Shown here: positions 42,726 to 52,921 of the stretch, piece after piece
Position numbering within the stretch: the first letter of the stretch is position 1
How the letters are laid out: each line of letters starts with the position of its first letter
Assembly (NCBI GenBank): GCA_051530055.1
Contig: CM121342.1
Location: 5,518,001-5,582,000 of the forward strand
DNA length: 64,000 bases
From: Neoechinorhynchus agilis
Lineage: Eukaryota; Acanthocephala
Reading direction: 5' to 3'
Made by a program: the position numbers and the translations under genes
The notes under the pieces: generated by a model
Databases searched by the model: none
Seen by the model: the letters and a program-made list of their open reading frames with translations, nothing else
What the model was told of the DNA's origin: nothing

Positions 42726-45024
42726 ATGTCCAGTCAGCATTCGGAAATGGAGACAATTCTAAGTAGGATGTCGACGATCAATCTCTTTGTTACTAAGACA
42801 AGTGTATGGCAATCCTTAATGCTTCTGATAAATTCTTCGTTCGGATTTCTTATCCCTCTAACCGCTTTTATCGATCAATATGTTACAAACGATAACTACA
42901 CTTGTAATACTACATTGCGTACTTCTCTTGATTTGATTATCCCTAAGAAAAATGGAGAGTTTGATAAGTGTTTAATTTACGAGAATTTTACTTCGTTAAA
43001 TAAACGAACAATCACATGTCCTTCCGGTTATTGGCATGCTTTACCCAATGACCAAACGATTATTGCCACCTTCAACCTACAGTGCAAAGGAAGTTTCTTA
43101 CCTCGAATCCCACAAAGCTTGTTTCTTTTTGGTATTGCCGTTGGAGCTATGCTAACCGCAATCTTCGGAGATAGATTTGGAAAGAAGCCCATTGCACTTA
43201 TCGGATATTGGTTTAATGTCCTCTGTGGCATTGGATGCAGTCAATCACCCAATATTTACGAGGGGCGAATTTGAAAAGGCTTATCGTCGCGGTTTCATCT
43301 TTAATTCGTTCTCGATGGTTCTTTTAAGTCAAAACGAGGTTTTTTTTCAAATACAATTTATTGAACACACTCACAGCCTCCCGCCAAATTCCAGCTTCTC
43401 TCCTTTATCGACCGTCGCCATCACGCTGGCAGCATTGCTTCGTTGTACTGCTAGCGAGATATTTTGCCGAAGGAATACGCCTGCTCTTGAGTCTCCGGTC
43501 GTTTCTCTCAATTTCTTCGAGAGATCCTGTAGCAGAGTGCCGAGCGCTCCATACGTCTCTACCCCAAAGGGGACAAAATAGTGAGCCCTCGACAAGTGAA
43601 TATATTTCCGTATTTTCCTCCCTTCCGCTGCACTGACGGCGCCACCGGCGATTTCGAGGGAGTAGGGGATGTTGCTGGCTGCGAGGGTGTCCCAGAGAAG
43701 GCATTTGCCCTCCCGCCACGGGAAGACCGAAATTCCATCGGACCCACGGCCGTCTAGTCTACAGAGGTGGGCGGGTTCCAGGATGTTCGGGAAGTTCGCC
43801 GTTCTCAACGCCCGAGAAATTACGTTATTGATCTCAGAATGTCGTGAGAACCTTCCTGCTGACCTTCTGCAGAAACTTTTTTGGTCCCGTAGCTTTTCAA
43901 ATTCGGTTCTTTATGTGTACAGTCTATTCCGATTCCTCTCAGGCGTATGCTACGATATGGTCCTCATTCCGTGCTTTGTCCTCGGTGCAGAAGTGTTCTC
44001 AGCCCAATACAGAGGTGTTCCAGGAGTAGTAGCTAATTTTGTATGGAGTCTCGGAATGATGCTACTGAACCTTATTGCTTATTTCGTACGACCATGGAGA
44101 CGTCTTTACATAGCGGCTTATATGCCTCTTCTAATCACGATATCTTACTATTGGTTTATGAATGAAAGTCTATTCTGGCTCGCTGTGAACAATGACCATG
44201 ATCACATTAATCGTATACTCCGACAAGCGTATAAAGTGAACTCTACGAAACCAGAAGAGCAGCTCTTTTACTTGTCTGAGAAAAGTGAATCAGACCAAGA
44301 GCTGAATTCGTTTGCTCTAACAACAATGATATCCTCAGCCCGAAAAAGCATGAAAGCCATCACATCTTCTCGTCCGTACGCATTTTCCCTTTTTTTCGGA
44401 TGTCTCATAATGTCTCTTGGAACGTTCCTATACTGGGGATTCACTTTGTCAGCAGCCATGTTCTCAAACAATCTCTATCTACAACTGTTCATTACGGCAG
44501 CTGTCGAAATTCCTAAAATAGTAGTATGCAGTGTTGCCACAAAATACTTTGGACGAAAAACGCTTCTTCTTAGCAGCCATGTCGTGATTGCTGCGATCGC
44601 TATAACATTCGGATTCCTCCCAGATAACAAAAGGAACGCTCTCAATTCAATCAATCATATCGCCAAATTCATGGCATCGGTCAATGTCGATTTCATCTGG
44701 ATATACGTCCCAGAACTCTTCCCTACCAGATATAGACAATTTGGATTCGGAGTAGCAATGGTGCTCAGTCGGACAATCGCTGCATTCTGTCCTCTTCTAG
44801 AAAATAGCATTCGAACACAACGATTACTCACAATGAACGTTATCGCTACACTCGCGCTCGTAGCCGCTGGTGGCATTATCTTCTTACCGGAAACAAAGAT
44901 ACACACAATGCTACAATTATCCGACATGAAATCAATGAAGACAAACGCAGATCCATTCTTCAAAGGAATTAAAAACATTATCAATAAATTCAAATGGACG
45001 GACGGAAATGAAGAAAAAAATTGA
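42726..45024 (+). CDS. SLC22-family organic ion transporter
   Basis: Two coding blocks: 42726 to about 43260 and about 43893-45024, with TGA at 45022-45024. Block 1 has the first membrane span, a large extracellular loop with paired Cys, then FLFGIAVGAMLTAIFGDRFG, containing the MFS signature GDRFGKKP. Block 2 resumes at YVYSLFRFLSGVCYDMVLIP and contains GAEVFSAQYRG, a cytosolic loop, FGRKTLLLSS, and WIYVPELFPTRYRQFGFG, as in SLC22 carriers. Twelve spans are plausible. A retroelement fragment lies between the blocks on the minus strand. The first-block donor is not obvious by eye; the second block starts after CCCGTAG. The substrate cannot be inferred. Confidence 0.83.
43341..43865 (-). mobile_element. 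LINE-like reverse transcriptase C-terminal fragment inside the SLC22 gene
   Basis: Minus-strand coding remnant: FPNILEPAHLCRLDGRGSDG, SVFPWREGKCLLWDTLAAS, EGRKIRKYIHL, HYFVPFGVETYGALG, TTGDSRAGVF, ISLAVQRSNAASV, ending at GGRL and a stop, then AATAAA (about 43357) and an A run at 43341-43348. This is the conserved tail of an RT polyprotein family seen across invertebrates. A 3' end with polyadenylation signal and A tail, cut short at the 5' side, is the standard outcome of LINE target-primed insertion. It lies in antisense within an intron of the SLC22 gene. It is among the better preserved copies of the family in this window. Confidence 0.82.
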
Positions 45025-45359
45025 GTGATTCTCGTCAAATTCTTGACTTTTTTCAGTATGTGGCACAAAACCAACCACCACAAAAGGAAACGCCATGGAG
45101 TCCGGAGGGGTGGTCCAGGAAATCCCAGCAGCCCACAAACATACTGAAACGTTACCTCTCAGGAAAAGAATTCTTTTGACTTGACCTATTTGTTGACCGT
45201 CAAATCTATTTTTTTGCTCAAGAAAACCAGGGTGGGCTTTAAAAAATGTTTCCAATCTCAGGACGAAGATCAGCATCGAAATCCTGCTGCACTCGGTATC
45301 TAGTTTTGGTGGTCGCTTTCTAACGAAAAATCACGTGAGTGTTTTAATCCAAGTAAAAT
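45025..45359. other. Intergenic 3' of SLC22
   Basis: No gene recognised. Convergent with alpha-tubulin further right. Confidence 0.25.
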
Positions 45360-45615
45360 AGCTGGGGCCCCGTTCATAATGCGCTCGATATGTCGAAGGT
45401 TCAACGGAACTGGTCGCTGGGTTTTACGGATGTGCGAGGCTGCCTAAAAGGGTAGAAATCAGGTTTGAGATCACCCATCGGCCCCAAAACGTTCGGTTGG
45501 CCCGTTGCCTTCGAGTGCGGCTAAGCGCCTCCGATGTGTGTTAGCCGAAAGGCTCCCAAAAAAGGAATATAGCCGAACGGCTCAAAAGAAATCTGAAGAA
45601 CATAACCATGCGTAT
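45360..45615. other. GC-rich patch with small perfect hairpins
   Basis: Clearly richer in GC than its surroundings. It contains AGCCGAAAGGCT (4-bp stem with a GAAA tetraloop) and, about 26 bp later, AGCCGAACGGCT (the same stem with GAAC), plus GGTTCAACGGAACT. No coding frame of note and no tRNA fold. It could be a small structured RNA or a repeat fragment. Confidence 0.3.
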
Positions 45616-45821
45616 GTCTGACTGTAAGGATAAATAGCTCAATTGCACTTGTTGACAACGATAAACTCGAATTCCGCTTTTTTTATCTCGATCTAAAACT
45701 GTATGTGATCAATAAAAATGATAATACGGGCTATTTCGACTGCAAAAAATGGAGCATAATCAGTATGATTGCGTATGAACGCTGCTCTTAGTTGAGAAAA
45801 ATTCTTTAAATTGACTTTAGA

Positions 45822-47305
45822 TCAATACTCTTTATCTTCGCCATCATCGTCATCTACGGAATCCAGCCCAACTTCCTCATAATCCTTTTCCAATGCAGCC
45901 AAATCTTCTCTTGCCTCTTGAAACTCTCCTTCCTCCATTCCTTCACCGACATACCAATGAACAAATGCCCGTTTTGCATACATTAAATCAAACTTATGAT
46001 CCAATCGAGCCCATGCTTCAGCAATGGCGGTTGTGTTGGACAACATACAAACGGCACGGGGTACTTTAGCCATATCGCTACCGGGCACAACAGTCATAGG
46101 CTGATAATTGATTCCCACTTTAAACCCCGTCGGACACCAATCCACAAACTGTATAGCTCGTTTGGTCTTAATAGTGGCGATGGCGGCATTAACGTCCTTA
46201 GGAACCACATCTCCTCGGAAAAGAAGACAGCATGCCATGTACTTGCCATGTCTTGGATCACATTTTACCATTTGATTGGCCGGGTCGAACACTGAACTCG
46301 TAATTTCGGCTACACTCATTTGTTCATGAAGCGCTTTCTCGGCCGAAATTATGGGAGCGTAGGTCGCTAGAGGAAAATGGATTCTTGGATAAGGGACGAG
46401 GTTTGTTTGAAATTCAGTGAGATCGACGTTCAATGCGCCGTCAAATCTTAGACTTGCCGTGATTGAACTCACAATCTGGGCTATGAGTCTATTAAGACTC
46501 GTGTAAGAAGGACGTTCAATGTCGAGATTCTTTCTACAGATATCATAGATCGCTTCATTGTCTACCATGAATGCGCAATCCGAATGTTCAAGGGTCGTAT
46601 GAGTCGTCAGAATTGAATTGTAGGGTTCAACTACGGCCGTTGCAATTTGGGGTGCTGGATAGACGGCGAATTCGAGTTTTGACTTTTTTCCGTAGTCATC
46701 GCTGAGTTTTTCCATCAAAAGAGCAGTAAATCCTGATCCTGTTCCACCTCCGAATGAATGAAAGATAAGAAATCCCTGAAGGCCGGTGCACTGATCGGAC
46801 AATTTTCGAATTTTGTCCAGTGATTCGTCAATGATTTGATGACCGATAGTGTAGTGTCCTCTAGCGTAGTTGTTGGCAGCATCTTCTTTATCATTGATGA
46901 GTTGTTCTGGATGATAGAGCTGTTTGTATGGGCCAACTCTGATTTCGTCTATCAAATGGGCGATGTGAGAGAAAGAGAGAGGGAAAGAGCAATTAACCGA
47001 TTACAGTTGGTTCGAGGTCCACGAAAAGTGCTCTCGGGACGTGTTTTCCCGTTCCGGTATGATTAAAGAAAGTATTGAAACTTTCGTCTTTCAACACCGG
47101 CGGACTATTGGTTGCCATGTGTCCATTTTGTCCGATTCCATGCTCAAGGCAATACAACTCCCAGCACGAGTTTCCGATCTGGGCTCCAGCCTGTCCGATG
47201 TGAATACTGATGCACTCCCTCTAAAAAAAGTAATAATAGACCTGATCAAAATACTCTCTTACCAATCGCCTCATACTAACAAATTTCTCTCCAAGGACTT
47301 ACCAT
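45822..47305 (-). CDS. TUBA: Alpha-tubulin
   Basis: Exons: 47305-47303 (ATG only), 47220-46998, 46948-45822; the intron directly after the ATG is an old tubulin intron position. [16 protein letters not shown] starts the protein; the GTP-binding GGGTGSG motif, [20 protein letters not shown] and the acidic tail ending EDKEY (terminal Tyr, for detyrosination) are all present. About 452 residues. The catalytic Glu context of alpha-tubulin is intact ([18 protein letters not shown], and PVIDEIR near residue 70 as VIDEIR). The H1-S2 loop reads [15 protein letters not shown]; by equal-length alignment the acetylated Lys40 of standard alpha-tubulin is not Lys here. Several conserved positions differ from the near-invariant animal consensus, so this is a divergent paralogue, perhaps tissue-specific. 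Confidence 0.95.
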
Positions 47306-48254
47306 ATATGAATACCCCGAGTCTCTTCTGATTTATATGATGACGGTCTCGTTTGCGTGCTGCGTCTGACTTGAATTCAACAAATTTAGGTCTCCTTGCT
47401 TTTCTTTGGCTTCTGACCTGACACTGGTTGATGAAAAGACAACGTTGAGGTGTGATGAATAGTTGGCGTGTCTCTTCTTTTATGTCGAACGTGTGAGCAC
47501 TTGAGTTTGTCTAGTTTTTGTGTCAAGTGTCTTCTCAGTCGAATGAGAGGCGGAAAGGGGTCACAAACCTTTTTTTGTCAATAAAATGCGTTTATTAAAG
47601 AAACGGGTCAAGATTCCAGTCTCTCAAACAGGGGAAAAACACGTCAGGTAACGACAATCGAATGGAGACTTTATGAAAAACTAATTTAACTCCAAAATTT
47701 TAACCAGATCAACTTAGTATCGAAAATGTGAGTACCCGCGATAACATTTTTTCGATTAAAAAGACGTTCTGCGATTTTCGTCGGGTTTTTTGTAAAGGTT
47801 CGACCTCTAAACACAAGGCTTTCATCGGGCAAACACTCTAATCTCAAAATTACCCGTTTTTACTAACATATTTTAAACACCTCATTGACAGCACAAAAAA
47901 TTAATATGCTTTTGTTTGATAAGAGAAAAACACACCAAACCGAATGACTCTATTAAACGAGAGACTCAAATACCTGGAATTCTACTATAAAAAATAAGCT
48001 CCTGGAATGATCTATAACGGGTTTTCTCATTAAATTTCCGTTCAACAAAGTAAACTTTTATTTTCGGTTGGTTACTAAAAGATTGTATAGCAGCACCACG
48101 ACGCTGTTAATTACTAGCTCCCGCGTGTTTTAATCGATAAAAATAGGAAATCATTAGCGATTCTTGGTCTGTCAACAATTTCAAATTCTTTGAAGTTTGT
48201 GCTCAATGAAAAAAAATCGAAAGAGATTATATATGGACGCTAAAAAGAAATATA
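47306..48254. other. Intergenic, about 950 bp
   Basis: Upstream of alpha-tubulin and downstream of the minus-strand MRPS15 gene. It contains a 27-bp fragment (47748-47774) with TCGATTAAAAAGACGTTCTG, shared with the foldback family at 62.2 and 62.6 kb. No gene seen. Confidence 0.3.
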
Positions 48255-48722
48255 TTAAATAGAAACGCGAGTGATTTGAACATCTCCAATATCTTCGTAT
48301 TCCTTCTTTAGTTTTTCAAGTTCGACGCTCAAGTTTGCCAATTCGTCTCGCCTGTAAAACTCTTTGCTTTTAGCTTCAATATCTTTCTTGCAAGCTTCCT
48401 TCTTTTCCTCAATGCTTAGTCGGCTTCTCTCAAACATTTCGATGGTATCAAAATACTTTTGGTCCAACTCAACAACTGGACCAGGTAAACGGGCCTTAAA
48501 ATCGAGCCCAAGCAGTTTTGTAATGTTGCATAAGGAATCGTAGTTTGACTCACGGAGCTGGTTAAGCAACTTGTCTCTTTCTTCTACTAAAGACTTCAGA
48601 TATCTGTAATTGTTTCTTCTCTTTGAACAAAGAAATTTAGTGACAAAATAAAAGAGTTAAAAAGACTCACGTGTTTATATTTCACGTAGTCGTGGTGTCT
48701 TAAAGGAAGAGTGTGGTCGAAA
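48255..48722 (-). CDS. MRPS15: Mitochondrial small ribosomal subunit protein uS15m
   Basis: The last exon (about 48609-48255) reads RRNNYRYLKSLVEERDKLLN then QLRESNYDSLCNITKLLGLD, matching the S15 core (R..LL.YLR..dy..f..l...LGI). The preceding exon (about 48670-48722) reads LPLRHHDYVKYKH and ends at GTGAGT, giving the conserved H..D...R/K region. The C-terminal half is Lys/Glu-rich helix (YRRDELANLSVELEKLKKEY). S15 binds the central domain of the small-subunit rRNA. The first exon with the ATG and presequence was not identified. Confidence 0.75.
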
Positions 48723-49203
48723 TCAAAGATTTATAAGAATAAAAACGTCTGTATTTCAATTAAAGATTCAGATTTTTAAAATTGGGGTTGCGCGGAGAAG
48801 CTAAACATTTATAAAGGGCTGAAGAAAAACTGAACTATTGCCTTTAATTGTGTCTAGTGGACAAATGCAACCTTATCGAGACGCCAAAGATTGTTGTTAT
48901 TTGAAGATTGAATTGTTCATGTTTGGCATGTAAAAAATAAAAGAATTTTTAATTGAATCCGATTGATTTCAACACCCTTGATAAAAAAACTTACAAGAAA
49001 CCTACGCCATTTAAAAAAACAAATTATTGTTGTGTCACATCAAAAACAAATCCTTCGGGATGGTAAATATTGAATGGTGGTGATGGAATAAAACACATTA
49101 ACAATGACTGATGAGGCGAGGTTTCCTCTTTCGAAATATTTCATAATAATAAAGGAACCTCTATTCCTTTCATCGTCCCCCCCCTCTTCATTTTTCCATA
49201 CTT
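48723..49203. other. Intergenic, 5' of MRPS15 and before the 229-bp array
   Basis: AT-rich. A GAATCCGATTGATTT core near 48955 resembles the foldback at 7.9 kb and the one at 51.2 kb. No gene seen. Confidence 0.25.
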
Positions 49204-49204
49204 T

Positions 49205-50003
49205 CAAATCTTCTCCGATATCAGAACTTGAAATGAACCTGAGGAAAGATTCAAACCTCATAAACTCTCCTTCGTACGATAACCACCAACTTTCACATTC
49301 ATTTAACCTCTCATTTCGTTCAAGTGTTCACGAAGACTCAGATTTAGATGGTTCCTCTACTTTTAACAATAAAACGTATTATAATCCCAATTCATTTCAT
49401 CTTCCTCTACTTCCGCTCCTTTTTCCATACTGCCAAATCTTCTCCGATATCAGAACTTGAAATGAACCTGAGGAAAGATTCAAACCTCATAAACTCTCCT
49501 TCGTACGATAACCACCAACTTTCACATTCATTTAACCTCTCATTTCGTTCAAGTGTTCACGAAGACTCAGATTTAGATGGCTCCTCTACTTTTAGCAATA
49601 AAACGTATTATAATCCCAATTCTTTTCATCTTCCTCTACTTCCGCTCCTTTTTCCATACTGCCAAATCTTCTCCGATATCAGAACTTGAAATGAACCTGA
49701 GGAAAGATTCAAACCTCATAAACTCTCCTTCGTACGATAACCACCAACTTTCACATTCATTTAACCCCTCATTTCGTTCAAGTGTTCACGAAGACTCAGA
49801 TTTAGATGGCTCCTCTACTTTTAGCAATAAAACGTATTATAATCCCAATTCTTTTCATCTTCCTCTACTTCCACTCCTTTTTCCATACTGCCAAATCTTC
49901 TCCGATATCAGAACTTGAAATGTACCTGAGGAAAGATTCAAACCTCATAAACTCTTCTAAAAACAATACTCGACTGAACCTTCCAACCCGACCGGACTCG
50001 TAA
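49205..50003 (+). repeat. Tandem repeat, period 229 bp, 3.4 copies, with a recurrent small ORF
   Basis: CTTCTCCGATATCAGAACTT recurs at about 49210, 49439, 49668 and 49897. Each copy encodes the same 75-residue frame beginning MNLRKDSNLINSPSYDNH and ending in LLFPYCQIFSDIRT then a stop overlapping the next start region. The last copy diverges after NLINS and ends LPTRPDS at 50001-50003. Copies differ at only a few bases. The period is not a multiple of three, so the array is not one long protein; it may be a duplicated exon with its intron, or plain satellite. Confidence 0.85.
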
Positions 50004-50399
50004 TTCTACTCCAAAATCAACAACGGATTCATTGACCAAATCCGAAATCGAATGTTAATGAGGACGCAAATGTTGGATTAAGAAATAAACGTGTTATTAT
50101 TACTAAACTGAGATTATATTCAAAAACTGTTGAAAAGATTGTTGTGTTATATAAACGTTCGGCTAAGATAACCCGATTGGACCGCGCAAATTTTAGCTGA
50201 ATGTTCCTTATTAATTAAAAACGTTCTCCCTTTCGACCACTACACCTCTTTACCCGAATATCAGCAGTCAGACAAACAACTAAATAGTTTCCAATTGGAG
50301 AAATAAGGTAAGAATATTCAGAAAAGACTCACTTTTATGCTCAATTGAATTTGGTTTACGTTGCAGACCACAAAACCGGCTGAATAACGTTTCTCTGTA
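50004..50399. other. Intergenic, possible last exon of the 50.4-50.8 kb gene
   Basis: AATAAA-type strings occur near 50087 on the plus strand. A candidate minus-strand exon follows an acceptor at about 50380 (TTATTCAG, then PVLWSAT and TAA). Confidence 0.25.
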
Positions 50400-50774
50400 C
50401 GAATTCATTATATTTCCCTAATTTTTGAGACCAATACAAAATTGGTGGCTCACATTCACTTACCGATCGATTGTAAGCCAAACTGCATAACCTCTTTACG
50501 TTCGCGGAAGCACTAATCACCATTATTGATCGTTAAAATCAAATAAAAAAGCTCACTTTTGAAAAGATTGGCTCTTGTCGCAGTCATTAATGAACGTGTG
50601 GTCTACATCGATACCGTTGAAGCGTTCCGTATCAACTAATAATAGTAAGTGAAATGAACCAAAAAAGAGAGAATACTGACTAAGATCGATTTGTCTAACC
50701 GGACGAGGCATTCTTGCGGTGGCAGACCTCCTCTGCCTTAGAAGGAAAACTAACTGTTTATTGACCCGAAGCAT
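50400..50774 (-). CDS. Small basic protein with a possible mitochondrial presequence, unrecognised
   Basis: ATG at 50774: MLRVNKQLVFLLRQRRSATA is Arg/Leu-rich and amphipathic, like a presequence. A second exon (about 50640-50553) reads DTERFNGIDVDHTFINDCDK and ends at SFQK; a third (about 50520-50470) reads CFRERKEVMQFGLQSI before GTAAGT. The exons share one plausible frame, with two Cys nine residues apart across the junction (C..K/C). No family could be assigned. Confidence 0.4.
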
Positions 50775-51180
50775 CGTCCCTATCTAAAAGCGACAAATTC
50801 GAAGATCCATCGAGTCTGACTGCGAGGACTAACCGTTAACAACTTGAGTTTCGAAACCACAAACGATTCCAGGGGTCTCAGAGGACTAATGCTTTGTTTC
50901 TGCGTTCTTTCGTATCATTAATCGAACAAATGTATTCCTGCGACAAAATAAATCGCTTGCAGTACAACGAAACAGAGCTGCTAGCGACAGCCGAGGAAGG
51001 AGAGAAGCTAAGATTTTGCGGACGGTGGTGATTGCACGTTTTGTACTTTATTATTGTAAAACTTATTAAATTCGTCTTTGCGTCAAAAAATACGTCGCCA
51101 CCGTGACGTGTTCTACTTTCTGTTTTTTAACATGTTTGAACATTGAACTAATTCTGATGCTTGTTTATAGTGGGTAAAAA
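50775..51180. other. Intergenic, nothing recognised
   Basis: Upstream of the small minus-strand gene. No gene or repeat seen. Confidence 0.25.
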
Positions 51181-51265
51181 ATTAAAAGAATTTTGGTGGA
51201 ATCCGATTGATTTTGGAGGCAAGAAACCTTGTGATTGTGCCTCCGAAATTAAATTCTTTTAGTTT
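51175..51265. repeat. Small foldback element, about 85 bp
   Basis: Outer arms AAAAGAATTT / AAATTCTTTT and inner arms GGAGGCA / TGCCTCC surround a short loop. The left side carries GGAATCCGATTGATTT, shared with 48.95 kb and with the larger foldback at 7.9 kb. Confidence 0.55.
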
Positions 51266-51695
51266 TTATGTTTAATGTTAACGTTCGCCCTATTGTCCCG
51301 GTTTGCGTCCCGGTAAATAGAGATCCGGGCATAAAATCAATGAACTATTTGAAATTAGTGGACACTTTTCAATTTTCACATCAAGAACAAATCCTTCAGG
51401 ATGGAAAATATTGAATGGTAGTGGTGAACATATAATCCTGGTGATTAAAGATTCCTTTATTAAATTTATTTCGCTAGTAAGCATCTCGTCTCATTCAAAA
51501 AATGAGTATTTGTGATCCCAAGTTTTCCAAATAGAAAGAATACATTTGAGATTTAATCAGAGTTTATTAGCACTAAATGCTTTGCTAGAATAATTCCGCT
51601 CATTGATTTTAATAAAACTGAAGTTGGGGATATGCTGCCTACCATGGTGTTGGCCTTGGCTCAAACAGGATGTCGCGAACGAACCGGAATTATAT

Positions 51696-52099
51696 ACGAC
51701 CACCACGACCACCACCACGACCACCACCACGACCACGACCACCACGACCACCACCACGACCACCACCACCACGACCACCACCACCACGACCACGACCACC
51801 ACGACCACGACCACCACGACCACCACGACCACCACCACCACGACCACCACGACCACCACGACCACCACCACGACCACCACCACGACCACGACCACGACCA
51901 CCACCACGACCACGACCACGACCACCACGACCACGACCACCACCACGACCACGACCACGACCACCACGACCACGACCACGACCACCACGACCACACCACG
52001 ACCACCACGACCACGACCACGACCACCACCACGACCACGACCACGACCACGACCACCACCACGACCACGACCACGACCACGACAACCACCACGATCACC

Positions 52100-52140
<41 letters not shown>

Positions 52141-52173
52141 CACCACGACCACCACCACCACCACGACCACCAA
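51696..52173. repeat. Long imperfect microsatellite of CCACGA/CCACCA units
   Basis: About 478 bp made almost entirely of ACC and ACG trimers in runs such as CCACGACCACGACC. Long frames are open on both strands (His/Asp, Thr, Arg/Pro, Val, Gly/Arg, Ser/Trp). A one-unit irregularity (CCACACCACG at about 51992) shifts the phase. On the minus strand one phase reads RGG repeats ending GGRGGRI and TAA at 51693-51695, followed by AATAAA at about 51570. See the findings for whether it codes. Confidence 0.9.
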
Positions 52174-52199
52174 TAGCTGTATCATCCTTTATTTTCCTT

Positions 52200-52667
52200 T
52201 CAAATTACACATAAAGGTGCACTAGTTCTTTGTTGTGCCCAAAGAAAGTAATGTCTTGAACATTGATCGATGAGTTCTAAAACGGCAGCCGATCCAATCA
52301 GACCGGACATAATGACTGGCGATACGACTTGTGACCGGTATTTGAGTGTTAAGAATGAATTTTCCAAAGCAAAAGAGCAGGTACAGCGTATGAGTTGCCA
52401 CAAAAGTGCCACGATGTATCCAGATAGAAACAAGAGTGCACAGAATCGATTCAGTTTAACGTAACGAATGCTATGGTAAAGAATCAATTGGGAAATGATT
52501 AAGATCATGGTGCTGATAGCCAATGGGATGTCGACGAACTGAACGTGGTTACCTTGTTCCTTAAGAAGCATAATCTCGTACACAATGCTAAGCCATATTA
52601 AGATCATTCGAAGTTGAAAAATAATGAGTTGAACGCATATGAACATGGCGTTGAAGCGAGATTGCAT
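52200..52667 (-). CDS. Polytopic membrane protein, about four spans, unrecognised
   Basis: ATG at 52667, TAA at 52200, 155 codons. Hydrophobic segments: FNAMFICVQLIIFQLRMILI, VDIPLAISTMILIISQLILY, FCALLFLSGYIVALLWQLI and VVSPVIMSGLIGSAAVLELI, separated by short basic loops (YHSIRYVKLNR). The two central spans resemble the N-terminal membrane domain of ABCC transporters, but the match is weak and no nucleotide-binding domain follows. The frame ends just before the microsatellite, so the gene may continue by splicing. Confidence 0.45.
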   Translation of the reverse strand: MQSRFNAMFICVQLIIFQLRMILIWLSIVYEIMLLKEQGNHVQFVDIPLAISTMILIISQLILYHSIRYVKLNRFCALLFLSGYIVALLWQLIRCTCSFALENSFLTLKYRSQVVSPVIMSGLIGSAAVLELIDQCSRHYFLWAQQRTSAPLCVI

Positions 52668-52921
52668 TGGTGAATTTTAAGTTTTCACAAAATCACGGCA
52701 AACATGAAGTGAATAAAAATCGATCCCAAACGATACGTGACATTTTTCTCTTGTCGGAATATTCGACAAAAAACCCACACACGAGAGTTGATACTTGAAA
52801 TCGACTAATAGTCGACAACAATATAGTCGGAGCCTTCGCGGTACAATGCGGTTTAAGCGTGAAATTGATTTTGGTCAAAAAATCAACTAATCGACTAAAA
52901 AACCATTTTACTAACCATAGA

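Noticed and set aside
43371-43808. A second host gene on the minus strand within SLC22
   Set aside because: The translation is the conserved tail of a reverse transcriptase family and ends in an AATAAA plus A run, so it is a retroelement fragment.
51603-52225. Plus-strand frames through the microsatellite (poly-Thr, His-Asp or Arg-Pro)
   Set aside because: Every frame of such a repeat is open. There is no start context or flanking domain on the plus strand.
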